Assembly: GCA_009774625.1 (NCBI GenBank) | Contig: VSOB01000006.1 | Coordinates: 10,873 to 74,872 of the forward strand | Source: Lachnospiraceae bacterium | GTDB taxonomy: Bacteria; Bacillota; Clostridia; Lachnospirales; Lachnospiraceae | DNA: 64,000 bases | Direction of reading: 5' to 3' | Shown: positions 1-7,815 of the stretch, piece after piece | How the letters are laid out: every line of letters begins with the position of its first letter | Position numbering within the stretch: the first letter of the stretch is position 1 | Notes under the pieces: model-generated | Told to the model about the DNA's origin: nothing | What the model saw: the letters and a program-made list of their open reading frames with translations, nothing else | The model's database searches: none | Made by a program: the position numbers and the translations under genes

Positions 1-436
1 TGCCGTCATATATGATGGTAAGCAGTCTGTTGCAGGATAACAGGGCGGATTTCAGATTTTCCATGGAAATGCCGCCCTGCTCTAATGCGGGCACCATTTC
101 ATCCAGATCCACAACCTTGACAAAGCCGTCGGGATAAATAATGACATCAGCCAACAGGTCGGTTACAATAAAGGAATGGGTATCCTTATGATATTCGCTG
201 GTGATGATATCACAGTAATAATACAGAAGGCTGTCGTCAGAGCGATAAAATTTGCTGACTTTATAGCCTTCATTCAGAAAATAGCAGGAATAGCCGTGAT
301 GCAGGTCTTTTTTTGGTTTCAATGCCCTCCATTTGGTTACGATGCGTTCCTGATCCCAGGAGAGGATCGTATCATCTTTCAGCAGGATACATTCGGCGGG
401 AATGATTCGTTTCCGGTAAAGTAATGGATATTCCAT
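1..436 (-). CDS. DUF402 domain protein, partial (C-terminus outside the window)
   Basis: The gene reads leftward from ATG at 436 (GGAGGG ribosome site just upstream) and leaves the window after 145 codons without a stop. The visible part is a beta-rich domain with a YYYCDI segment and a YPDGFVKVVDLDE segment, both typical of the DUF402 family. Characterised members of that family (FomD, staphylococcal Ntdp) are metal-dependent nucleoside di/triphosphate hydrolases. The acidic DLDE cluster is where such proteins bind divalent metal. It stands divergently from the ATP synthase operon. Family assignment is good; the exact substrate is unknown. Confidence 0.75.
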   Translation of the reverse strand, partial: MEYPLLYRKRIIPAECILLKDDTILSWDQERIVTKWRALKPKKDLHHGYSCYFLNEGYKVSKFYRSDDSLLYYYCDIITSEYHKDTHSFIVTDLLADVIIYPDGFVKVVDLDEMVPALEQGGISMENLKSALLSCNRLLTIIYDG

Positions 437-492
437 AGTCGCCCTCCATCGGCTGGATTAGCAGGGTATAATGATCTGTAATGTTATTTCAA

Positions 493-521
493 ATGCTACA
501 CTTGGCGTATTCAAAAGTCAA
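493..521 (-). promoter_or_regulatory. Candidate sigma-A promoter for the DUF402 gene
   Basis: On the minus strand TTGACT (516-521) is followed after 17 bases by TAGCAT (493-498). This lies about 57 bases before the DUF402 start. The -10 match is only 4 of 6, and an alternative TTGAAA/TATACC pair lies slightly closer to the gene. Confidence 0.35.
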
Positions 522-585
522 TGGCAATTCCTGTTTTTATGAAAATTTTAAACAGCTTTCCGGACAGGAAATTTGCAGGTTTGAC

Positions 586-614
586 TTTACAGGATGAGAA
601 TTATTGGATATAAT
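586..614 (+). promoter_or_regulatory. Sigma-A promoter of the ATP synthase operon
   Basis: TTTACA (586-591), a 17-base spacer and a perfect TATAAT (609-614) lie just before the first gene of the operon. Transcription would begin near 621, so the first gene must start at ATG 631 rather than at the in-frame TTG at 604. Confidence 0.7.
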
Positions 615-630
615 CGGAAAAGGGAGTAAA

Positions 631-930
631 ATGAGAATGAGGGAGAACCGGAGGAAAGGCCTGAAACAGAAAAAAGCAGTTTATCAGGCGCTTACCACGA
701 TCAGTCAGTTTGGTATTAATATGCTTGTCCCTATTTTTCTATGCTTCTTTTTGGGCTTATTTCTGGATAGAAAAATGGGGACTTCTTGTTTTATGATTCT
801 TCTTTTCTTTGTGGGAGCACTGGCAGGTTTCCGCAATGTATTTCTGTTGGCCAGAAGGATTTACAGCGGGACGGAGGAAAGGGTGGCAGGCCATGAGGGA
901 GTCCGGGAAGAGCGAAAGGATATGGAATGA
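631..930 (+). CDS. AtpZ/AtpI-like membrane protein, first gene of the ATP synthase operon
   Basis: A 99-residue protein with a basic N-terminus and two hydrophobic segments (about residues 26-45 and 55-75) separated by a short loop containing LDRKMGT. This matches the small AtpZ/AtpI family that commonly heads F-type ATPase operons and is thought to help c-ring assembly or divalent cation handling. ATG 631 is chosen because it follows a GGGAG ribosome site and lies after the predicted transcription start. The 3' end overlaps the next gene by 38 bases, suggesting translational coupling. The family call rests on size, topology and position. Confidence 0.7.
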   Translation: MRMRENRRKGLKQKKAVYQALTTISQFGINMLVPIFLCFFLGLFLDRKMGTSCFMILLFFVGALAGFRNVFLLARRIYSGTEERVAGHEGVREERKDME

Positions 931-1300
931 AACGCTGACAGAGCTGTTTGCAGGGATCGGCGCGGCGGCGGTGCTGTTTCAGGGAACAGTTGTATGGTTT
1001 GTGAAAGACAGGTTATCCTACAGTGTGGGTTTGTGGATCGGTGCGGTTCTGGCGGCAGCGATGGCCTGGCATATGTGGCGGACTTTGGACAGCGCACTGG
1101 AGTTGGGAGAAGCAGGCGCACAGAAGCTGATGCGCAGGCAGTCGGCGCTCAGGTATGGTGTGGTGATCCTTGTGCTGGCATTTCTGATGCTGACAGAGAC
1201 AGCCAATCCCCTGTCTGCATTTCTGGGGATTATGACATTGAAAGTAGCGGCTTATTTACAGCCGATTACCCATAAAGTAATAGTAAGATTAAGGAGGTGA
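893..1300 (+). CDS. ATP synthase subunit I-like protein
   Basis: A 135-residue protein with about four hydrophobic segments (near residues 12-32, 38-58, 80-96 and 100-120), the layout of the AtpI/UncI subunit I family, which assists assembly of the c-ring in the membrane. It starts inside the 3' end of the preceding gene and ends five bases before atpB, whose AAGGAGG site overlaps its last codons. Sequence conservation in this family is low, so the call depends on topology and on its place between the AtpZ-like gene and atpB. Longer in-frame starts exist upstream but lie deep inside the preceding gene. Confidence 0.65.
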   Translation: MRESGKSERIWNETLTELFAGIGAAAVLFQGTVVWFVKDRLSYSVGLWIGAVLAAAMAWHMWRTLDSALELGEAGAQKLMRRQSALRYGVVILVLAFLMLTETANPLSAFLGIMTLKVAAYLQPITHKVIVRLRR

Positions 1301-1304
1301 ATCT

Positions 1305-2021
1305 ATGGGACAGGGAATCTTGTTATCTCAGGGAGCCGAAGTGGATTTTATGATTCACGGAGTTTTTTCTTACCAATTGTTTGGTCAGGAATTCTGGATA
1401 ACGACCACGCATATTTGTATGCTCATCGTATTGCTGGTAATTGTCAGCTTCTGCATTGCGGCAAATCGGGTTATGAAGCATGCGTCTTTGGTGCCGGATG
1501 GGTTTCAGAATGTGGTTGAGCTGATTGTGGAGAAGCTGGACGGTATGGTGGAAGGCGTTATGGGCAGGAATGCCGCCAGGTTTGCAAACTACATCGGTAC
1601 GATTTTCATTTTTATATTTTTGAGCAACATTTCAGGTCTGTTCGGCTTAAGACCGCCGACTGCGGACTATGGCGTGACTTTTCCGCTTGGTGTGATGACT
1701 TTTGCCATCATCCATTTTAACAAGTTCAAGCATCAAAAAGTGAAAGGCGTGATGAAAGGATTGTGTGAGCCTTGGGTATTCTGGGCGCCCATTAATATCA
1801 TAGGAGATCTGGCAGTGCCGGTTTCTCTGTCACTGCGTCTTTTTGCAAATGTTCTTTCCGGAACGGTCATGATGGCTCTTGTGTACGCATTGCTTTCCAG
1901 AATTGCAATTATCTGGCCGGCGGCGCTGCACGTTTATTTCGACCTGTTTTCAGGGGCAATTCAGACATATGTGTTCTGTATGCTGACCATGACATATGTG
2001 AATGATGCAATAGAAGGATAG
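1305..2021 (+). CDS. atpB: ATP synthase F0 subunit a
   Basis: The 238-residue membrane stator subunit that forms the ion half-channels next to the c-ring. Several transmembrane helices are visible. The essential arginine is R178 in SLSLRLFANVLSG, the hallmark of the family. Length is normal for a Firmicute subunit a. ATG 1305 follows a strong AAGGAGG site. The C-terminal helix has the expected YFDLFSGAIQTYVF segment. Co-transcribed with the other atp genes. Confidence 0.96.
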   Translation: MGQGILLSQGAEVDFMIHGVFSYQLFGQEFWITTTHICMLIVLLVIVSFCIAANRVMKHASLVPDGFQNVVELIVEKLDGMVEGVMGRNAARFANYIGTIFIFIFLSNISGLFGLRPPTADYGVTFPLGVMTFAIIHFNKFKHQKVKGVMKGLCEPWVFWAPINIIGDLAVPVSLSLRLFANVLSGTVMMALVYALLSRIAIIWPAALHVYFDLFSGAIQTYVFCMLTMTYVNDAIEG

Positions 2022-2064
2022 CGATGCAAAATTAAGTTTTAAAAAGTTTAAGGAGGAAACAAAC

Positions 2065-2319
2065 ATGGAATTCAACACAAACTTTATCTTAGGTTGCTCC
2101 GCAATCGGTGCGGGTCTTGCGGTGATTGCAGGTATCGGACCTGGTGTAGGCCAGGGTATTGCAGCCGGGCATGCTGCAGCAGCAGTAGGCAGAAATCCGG
2201 GAGCAAAGTCTGATATTACCTCTACGATGCTTTTGGGACAGGCCGTTGCCGAGACGACAGGTTTGTATGGTCTGTTGATTGCAATGCTTCTGTTATTCGT
2301 AAAACCGCTGATGCCATAA
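2065..2319 (+). CDS. atpE: ATP synthase F0 subunit c with a sodium-binding signature
   Basis: An 84-residue hairpin of two helices joined by the polar loop GRNPGAK, which builds the rotor ring. The ion-carrying carboxylate is E63. Q30, V61, E63, T64 and Y68 occupy, with a constant offset of two, the positions of Q32, V63, E65, S66 and Y70 that bind Na+ in the Ilyobacter tartaricus ring. This predicts a Na+-coupled enzyme, although binding sites of this type can also accept protons. The start follows AAGGAGG. Part of the atp operon. Confidence 0.96.
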   Translation: MEFNTNFILGCSAIGAGLAVIAGIGPGVGQGIAAGHAAAAVGRNPGAKSDITSTMLLGQAVAETTGLYGLLIAMLLLFVKPLMP

Positions 2320-2355
2320 GAAGTCTCTTTAAAAATATTATGAAAGGAGGCAGAC

Positions 2356-2874
2356 ATGGACTCATATTTATTTGACCTGACACCACAACTTCTGCATGAT
2401 GCGCTGCTGAGTATGATTGCTGTATTTACCCTGTTTCTGGTAGCGTCTCACTTCCTGTTCAATCCGATTCGTGATATGCTGAAAAAGCGCCAGGAAAAGA
2501 TTCGTGATGATCTGGGTGATGCCAGACAAAACAGGGAAGAAGCGCAGAGTCTGAAGGCGGAGTATGAAGCAAAACTTCAGAATGTGGAGAAGGAAGCGGA
2601 AGAAATCCTGAGTGCTGCCAGAAAGAAAGCACTGGCAAACGAGGCAAAAATCATTGCAGAGGCCAAAGAAGAGGCTGCGCGAATCAGGGAAAGGGCCGTT
2701 CAGGAAGCGGAACTGGAAAAGAAAAAAGCAGCCGACGATGTGAAAAAGGAAATGGTTTCCATTGCATCCCTGATGGCGGGCAAGGTAGTGGCAGCATCTA
2801 TCAATACCGCAGTTCAGGATAACCTGTTAGAGGAAACATTAAAGGAAATAGGTGATACTACATGGCTAAGCTGA
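2356..2874 (+). CDS. atpF: ATP synthase F0 subunit b
   Basis: A 172-residue peripheral-stalk subunit: one N-terminal transmembrane helix (about 16-36) followed by a long charged coiled coil rich in Ala, Glu and Lys. Length and composition are standard. ATG 2356 follows AAAGGAGG. The last 13 bases overlap atpH, which is typical of coupled stalk genes. Confidence 0.94.
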   Translation: MDSYLFDLTPQLLHDALLSMIAVFTLFLVASHFLFNPIRDMLKKRQEKIRDDLGDARQNREEAQSLKAEYEAKLQNVEKEAEEILSAARKKALANEAKIIAEAKEEAARIRERAVQEAELEKKKAADDVKKEMVSIASLMAGKVVAASINTAVQDNLLEETLKEIGDTTWLS

Positions 2875-3413
2875 TTTCCAAAACTTATGGGGAAGCCTTA
2901 TATGAGCTTGCCATAGAAGAAAACAAGGTGGATTCTTTTGCGGAGGAGATTCGGATCCTGCAGGAGATCTTTGCGGGCAGCAGAGAGCTGGGCAGCTTGA
3001 TGAATCATCCGAAAATCGCAAAGGAAGAAAAACTTCAGGTAATGAAAAATGTGTTTGAGGGAAGGCTGGACAGTGAACTGCTGGGATTTCTTTCTCTGAT
3101 CATCACAAAGGATCGTTACGGTGAAGTGGATCATATCCTTCAGTACTTTCTGGACCGGGTAAAGGAGCGGAAAGGGATTGGCGTTGCCTTCGTGACAACA
3201 GCGGAGAAGCTGAGGGAGGAGCAGAAGCAGCAGATTGTTGCAAAGCTGCTGGAAACAACTGGATATCAGCAGATGGAGATGCATTATGCAGTGGATCAGG
3301 GGCTGATCGGGGGTATGGTAATCCGGATCGGTGACAGGGTCGTGGACAGCAGCATCAGAACAAAGCTGTCTGAACTGCAGAAAAATCTGATGAAGATACA
3401 GTTGGCAGAGTGA
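2862..3413 (+). CDS. atpH: ATP synthase F1 subunit delta
   Basis: A 183-residue OSCP/delta subunit that joins the b stalk to the top of the alpha/beta head. The N-terminal SKTYGEALYELA segment and the C-terminal GLIGGMVIRIGDRVVDSSIR segment are the two conserved ends of the family. The start lies inside the end of atpF. Confidence 0.95.
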   Translation: MAKLISKTYGEALYELAIEENKVDSFAEEIRILQEIFAGSRELGSLMNHPKIAKEEKLQVMKNVFEGRLDSELLGFLSLIITKDRYGEVDHILQYFLDRVKERKGIGVAFVTTAEKLREEQKQQIVAKLLETTGYQQMEMHYAVDQGLIGGMVIRIGDRVVDSSIRTKLSELQKNLMKIQLAE

Positions 3414-3442
3414 AACAGAGAAAGAAAGGTGCGTATAGATCT

Positions 3443-4939
3443 ATGAATTTAAGACCAGAAGAAATCAGCGCGGTAATAAAGGATCAGATCAAGAGGTATG
3501 CTTCGGAGCTGGAGGTATCCGATGTGGGTACTGTTATCCAGGTGGCCGACGGCATCGCCCGCGTGCACGGACTGGAAAATGCAATGCAGGGGGAACTTTT
3601 GGAGTTTCCCGGGGAAATATACGGAATGGTGCTGAACCTGGAAGAGGATAATGTGGGCGCTGTTCTGCTTGGCAGCCATAAGAATATCAATGAAGGCGAT
3701 ATTGTCAAGACAACCGGAAGGGTGGTAGAGGTTCCTGTAGGCGATGCAATGCTGGGACGTGTGGTAAACGCTCTTGGTCAGCCGATTGACGGAAAAGGTC
3801 CGATACAGACAGAGAAATACCGCAAAATAGAAAGAGTTGCTTCCGGCGTTATTACCAGAAAGTCTGTGGATACACCTCTGCAGACAGGTATTAAGGCTAT
3901 TGACTCTATGGTACCTATCGGAAGGGGCCAGCGTGAGCTGATTATCGGAGACCGGCAGACCGGAAAAACAGCGATTGCCATTGATACGATTATCAACCAG
4001 AAGGGCCAGGGTGTAAAATGCATCTATGTAGCCATCGGTCAGAAGGCGTCTACGGTTGCAGGTATTGTTAAGACCCTGGAAGAGTTCGGAGCAATGAGCT
4101 TCACCACTGTAGTAGCGGCTACGGCAAGTGAACTGGCTCCGTTACAGTATATTGCGCCGTATTCCGGATGCGCAATCGGAGAGGAATGGATGGAGAATGG
4201 TGAGGATGTGCTGATCGTATATGACGATCTGAGCAAGCACGCAACGGCTTACCGTACACTTTCCCTGCTGCTTCGCCGTCCGCCGGGGCGTGAAGCATAT
4301 CCCGGAGATGTATTTTATCTGCATTCCAGACTGCTGGAGAGAGCGGCAAGAATGAGTGAGGAATATGGCGGCGGTTCTCTGACCGCACTTCCGATCATTG
4401 AAACACAGGCGGGAGATGTGTCCGCATATATTCCCACAAACGTGATTTCTATTACGGACGGTCAGATTTATCTGGAAACAGAGATGTTCAATGCGGGTTT
4501 CCGGCCTGCGGTAAATGCAGGACTTTCCGTATCCCGTGTGGGCGGTGCTGCACAGATCAAGGCAATGAAAAAGATTGCCGCACCGATCCGTGTGGATCTG
4601 GCTCAGTATCGTGAGTTGGCGGCTTTCGCACAGTTCGGTTCCGAACTGGATGCGGATACGAAGGAAAAGCTGGCACAGGGTGAACGCATCAAGGAAATCC
4701 TGAAACAGCCCCAGTATAAGCCGATGCCGGTAGAATATCAGGTCATTATAATTTATGCGGCGACCAATAAATATCTGCTGGATGTTCCGGTAGAAGAGAT
4801 CACAACATTCGAAAAAGACTTCTTTGAATTTCTGGATACCAAATATCCGGAGATTCCGGAAAATATCCGGAAGGAAAAGGTGATTTCCGAAGAAACAGAA
4901 GGTCTGCTTCAGAAAGCGATTGCAGAATTTAAACAGTAA
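3443..4939 (+). CDS. atpA: ATP synthase F1 subunit alpha
   Basis: A 498-residue non-catalytic nucleotide-binding subunit. It has the Walker A motif GDRQTGKT, the beta-barrel N-terminal domain and a helical C-terminus. ATG 3443 (MNLRPEEIS) is chosen over the in-frame GTG at 3410, which would overlap the atpH stop and add a non-conserved basic stretch; the family normally begins at this motif. Confidence 0.96.
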   Translation: MNLRPEEISAVIKDQIKRYASELEVSDVGTVIQVADGIARVHGLENAMQGELLEFPGEIYGMVLNLEEDNVGAVLLGSHKNINEGDIVKTTGRVVEVPVGDAMLGRVVNALGQPIDGKGPIQTEKYRKIERVASGVITRKSVDTPLQTGIKAIDSMVPIGRGQRELIIGDRQTGKTAIAIDTIINQKGQGVKCIYVAIGQKASTVAGIVKTLEEFGAMSFTTVVAATASELAPLQYIAPYSGCAIGEEWMENGEDVLIVYDDLSKHATAYRTLSLLLRRPPGREAYPGDVFYLHSRLLERAARMSEEYGGGSLTALPIIETQAGDVSAYIPTNVISITDGQIYLETEMFNAGFRPAVNAGLSVSRVGGAAQIKAMKKIAAPIRVDLAQYRELAAFAQFGSELDADTKEKLAQGERIKEILKQPQYKPMPVEYQVIIIYAATNKYLLDVPVEEITTFEKDFFEFLDTKYPEIPENIRKEKVISEETEGLLQKAIAEFKQ

Positions 4940-4958
4940 ATGGAAAGGGTGATATGTT

Positions 4959-5837
4959 ATGGCCTCGATGATAGACATTAAAAGACGGAAAGTCAGCATT
5001 CAGAGTACCCAGCAGATTACCAAAGCCATGAAGCTCGTATCCACGGTTAAGCTCCAGAGAGCGAAAGTACGTGCAGAACAGTCCAAAGCATATTTTAACT
5101 GTATGTATGAAACCGTTACATCCATGCTTGCCAGAACCGGCCACAGCGACCATCCCTATCTGAAGGCGGAGAGCAGCGGAAAAAAGGCCGTGATCGTGAT
5201 TACGTCCAATCGGGGGCTGGCAGGCGGTTACAACTCTAATGTGATCAAATTGATTACCGGAGGCACATTCAAAAAAGAAGAACTGGTGATTTATGCGGTG
5301 GGTAAAAAGGGCAGAGATGCCCTTGCCCGCCACGGTTATGAGATCAAAGGAGATTTTTCCGATATGATCGAAGAACCCCAGTATCCGGATGCCGTGCGGC
5401 TTGCGAATACGCTGCTGGCAGACTTTGCGGACGGGCAGGTCGGGGAGATTTATCTGGCCTATACCATGTTTAAAAATACGGTGAGCCATGTTCCCACACT
5501 TTTGAAGCTGCTTCCTGTGGACACCGGTGAAAACGGCGAAACAGGAGAAGAAAGCGGGGAAATTAAAAAAGACGATCAGATTCCGATGAATTTTGAGCCG
5601 GAAGATGAAGAGGCGCTGGAGCTGATTATCCCCAAATATGTAACAAGCCTGATTTACGGCGGCCTGGTAGAAGCGGCTGCCAGTGAAAATGGTGCAAGAA
5701 TGCAGGCAATGGATTCGGCAACGAGCAATGCTGAAGAAATGATTAGCAGTCTGACGCTGTTGTACAACAGAGCACGTCAGGGATCAATTACACAGGAATT
5801 GACGGAAATTATAGCTGGTGCGGAAGCAATCAGTTAA
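4959..5837 (+). CDS. atpG: ATP synthase F1 subunit gamma
   Basis: The 292-residue central rotor shaft. The N-terminal helix (IKRRKVSIQSTQQITKAMK) and the C-terminal SLTLLYNRARQGSITQELTEI are the conserved coiled-coil ends. Around residues 188-215 an acidic Glu/Gly-rich insertion lengthens the Rossmann-like domain. The start has an AAAGGGTGA site. Confidence 0.95.
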   Translation: MASMIDIKRRKVSIQSTQQITKAMKLVSTVKLQRAKVRAEQSKAYFNCMYETVTSMLARTGHSDHPYLKAESSGKKAVIVITSNRGLAGGYNSNVIKLITGGTFKKEELVIYAVGKKGRDALARHGYEIKGDFSDMIEEPQYPDAVRLANTLLADFADGQVGEIYLAYTMFKNTVSHVPTLLKLLPVDTGENGETGEESGEIKKDDQIPMNFEPEDEEALELIIPKYVTSLIYGGLVEAAASENGARMQAMDSATSNAEEMISSLTLLYNRARQGSITQELTEIIAGAEAIS

Positions 5838-5900
5838 AACAGCATGCACATAGCTGTAAAAGTGCAGGGAATCCCGATGAAATAAAGGAGTGAAACAATA

Positions 5901-7292
5901 ATGGCAGAAGTAAACAGTGGAAAAATCACTCAGATTATCGGTGCTGTTCTGGACATTAAGTTCAGCGAAGGTAAACTTCCTGAAATCAATGAAGCAATCC
6001 ATATCCCCACCAAAGACGGCGGGAAACTGGTTGTGGAGGCGGCACAGCATCTGGGTGATGATACGGTAAAATGTATTGCCATGGGTTCAACTGACGGTCT
6101 GGTAAGGGGGATGGAGGCGATTGCCACCGGAGCGCCGATTACCGTACCGGTAGGTGAAAATACGCTGGGACGTATTTTCAATGTGCTGGGAGAACCTATT
6201 GATAATAAACCGGCGCCGGAAAAAGTGGGCCATGAGCCGATTCACAGGGCGGCACCGGCATTTGAAGAACAGTCAACAGAAACAGAGCTGCTGGAAACCG
6301 GTATTAAAGTGGTGGATCTGCTCTGCCCGTATCAGAAAGGCGGAAAGATCGGCCTGTTCGGCGGTGCAGGCGTGGGCAAGACGGTACTGATCCAGGAGCT
6401 GATCCGTAACATTGCCACAGAGCATGGCGGATATTCCGTGTTTACCGGTGTAGGTGAGCGGACAAGAGAAGGTAATGACCTGTATCATGAGATGCAGGAG
6501 TCGGGCGTTATTGATAAAACGACGATGGTATTTGGTCAGATGAATGAGCCGCCGGGAGCCAGAATGAGAGTGGGTCTGACGGGTTTGACAATGGCAGAGT
6601 ATTTCCGTGATAAAGGCGGAAAAGACGTACTGCTGTTCATTGATAATATTTTCCGTTTTACCCAGGCTGGTTCGGAAGTATCGGCGCTGCTGGGGCGTAT
6701 GCCTTCGGCGGTGGGTTACCAGCCTACATTGCAGACGGAAATGGGTGCGCTGCAGGAGCGTATCACTTCTACCAAAAACGGTTCCATTACATCCGTACAG
6801 GCAGTATATGTGCCGGCCGATGACCTGACTGACCCGGCACCGGCAACGACATTCGCCCATCTGGACGCAACGACAGTATTGTCCCGTTCCATTGTGGAGC
6901 TGGGTATTTATCCTGCAGTGGATCCGTTGGAATCCACTTCCAGGATTCTGGATCCCCGTATCGTGGGTGAAGAACATTATCAGGTAGCCAGAGGGGTACA
7001 GGAAATTTTGCAGAAATACAAAGAGCTGCAGGATATTATTGCGATTCTGGGTATGGATGAGCTTTCTGAGGACGATAAGCTGGTGGTTGGACGTGCAAGA
7101 AAGGTACAGAGATTTCTGTCCCAGCCTTTCTTTGTGGCAGGACAGTTCACCGGACTGGAAGGCAAGTATGTACCGATCGGTGAAACCATCCGCGGTTTCA
7201 AAGAAATCATTGAAGGAAAGCATGATTCCATTCCGGAGAGCTATTTCCTGAATGCAGGAACGATTGATGATGTCATTGCCCGCGTGAAGTAA
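5901..7292 (+). CDS. atpD: ATP synthase F1 subunit beta
   Basis: The 463-residue catalytic subunit. It contains the P-loop GGAGVGKT, the catalytic GERTREGNDLY segment with its glutamate, and the DELSEDD loop of the C-terminal domain that is contacted by gamma and epsilon. Length is normal. ATG 5901 follows AAAGGAG. Confidence 0.97.
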   Translation: MAEVNSGKITQIIGAVLDIKFSEGKLPEINEAIHIPTKDGGKLVVEAAQHLGDDTVKCIAMGSTDGLVRGMEAIATGAPITVPVGENTLGRIFNVLGEPIDNKPAPEKVGHEPIHRAAPAFEEQSTETELLETGIKVVDLLCPYQKGGKIGLFGGAGVGKTVLIQELIRNIATEHGGYSVFTGVGERTREGNDLYHEMQESGVIDKTTMVFGQMNEPPGARMRVGLTGLTMAEYFRDKGGKDVLLFIDNIFRFTQAGSEVSALLGRMPSAVGYQPTLQTEMGALQERITSTKNGSITSVQAVYVPADDLTDPAPATTFAHLDATTVLSRSIVELGIYPAVDPLESTSRILDPRIVGEEHYQVARGVQEILQKYKELQDIIAILGMDELSEDDKLVVGRARKVQRFLSQPFFVAGQFTGLEGKYVPIGETIRGFKEIIEGKHDSIPESYFLNAGTIDDVIARVK

Positions 7293-7303
7293 GGGGTGAG
7301 CAT

Positions 7304-7711
7304 ATGGCAGAAGGAAATACATTCAAATTAAAAATTATTACTCCCGACAGAATATTCTATGAGGGAGAAGCCTCTATGGTGGAATTTAATACGACCGAAG
7401 GTGAAATCGGCGTATATCGGGCACATGTGCCGACGACTGTGATCGTTGCACCAGGAATCTTAACGATTACGGAAAGTGACGGGCAGAAGGAGGCAGCGCT
7501 TCATGCCGGATTTGCGGAAATCCTGCAGGAGCGGGTGACCATCATGGCAGAAATCGTGGAATGGCCGGGTGAGATCGATCTGGGCAGAGCAGAAGAAGCA
7601 AAGCACAGGGCAGAGGAACGGCTGGCTTCCAAAACGCCTGAAACGGATATTGCAAGAGCGGAAACCGCTTTGCACAGAGCCATCGCAAGAATTGAAGTGA
7701 CAAAGAAATAG
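7304..7711 (+). CDS. atpC: ATP synthase F1 subunit epsilon
   Basis: A 135-residue subunit with an N-terminal beta-sandwich (TTEGEIGVYRAHVPT) and a C-terminal helical hairpin rich in Ala, Arg and Glu (from about residue 88), which can inhibit ATP hydrolysis. It is the last gene of the operon and is followed by a rho-independent terminator. Confidence 0.95.
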   Translation: MAEGNTFKLKIITPDRIFYEGEASMVEFNTTEGEIGVYRAHVPTTVIVAPGILTITESDGQKEAALHAGFAEILQERVTIMAEIVEWPGEIDLGRAEEAKHRAEERLASKTPETDIARAETALHRAIARIEVTKK

Positions 7712-7740
7712 AAAGAAAAGCAAAAAGAAGTAGTTAAGGC

Positions 7741-7777
7741 AAAGGGCAGTATAGAGAGACTGCCCTTTGTTTATTTT
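7741..7777 (+). terminator. Terminator of the atp operon
   Basis: Perfect 10-base stem AAAGGGCAGT (7741-7750) / ACTGCCCTTT (7759-7768) with an 8-base loop, then GTTTATTTT. It lies 30 bases after atpC. Confidence 0.85.
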
Positions 7778-7815
7778 CATGACAATAGAAAGTTTGCGCA
7801 GCGGGCTTTCTATTG
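7771..7815 (-). repeat. Dispersed stop-codon hairpin repeat, copy 1
   Basis: Read on the minus strand, the element begins CAATAGAAAGC, where TAG is the stop codon of the DUF4153 gene, continues to AACTTTCTATTG, and ends TCATGAAAATAA. The arms CAATAGAAAG and CTTTCTATTG pair perfectly over 10 bases. Two related copies lie at 32011-32053 and 41302-41344, also on the stop codons of their genes. On the plus strand the hairpin is followed by TTTTT and could terminate transcription arriving from atpC. Confidence 0.7.

Noticed and set aside
4142..4999. Long minus-strand frame of 285 codons opposite atpA
   Set aside because: A shadow of the highly conserved atpA; the protein is Cys/His/Arg-rich with no family character. 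Similar long antisense frames opposite atpD, ileS and glgP were rejected for the same reason.
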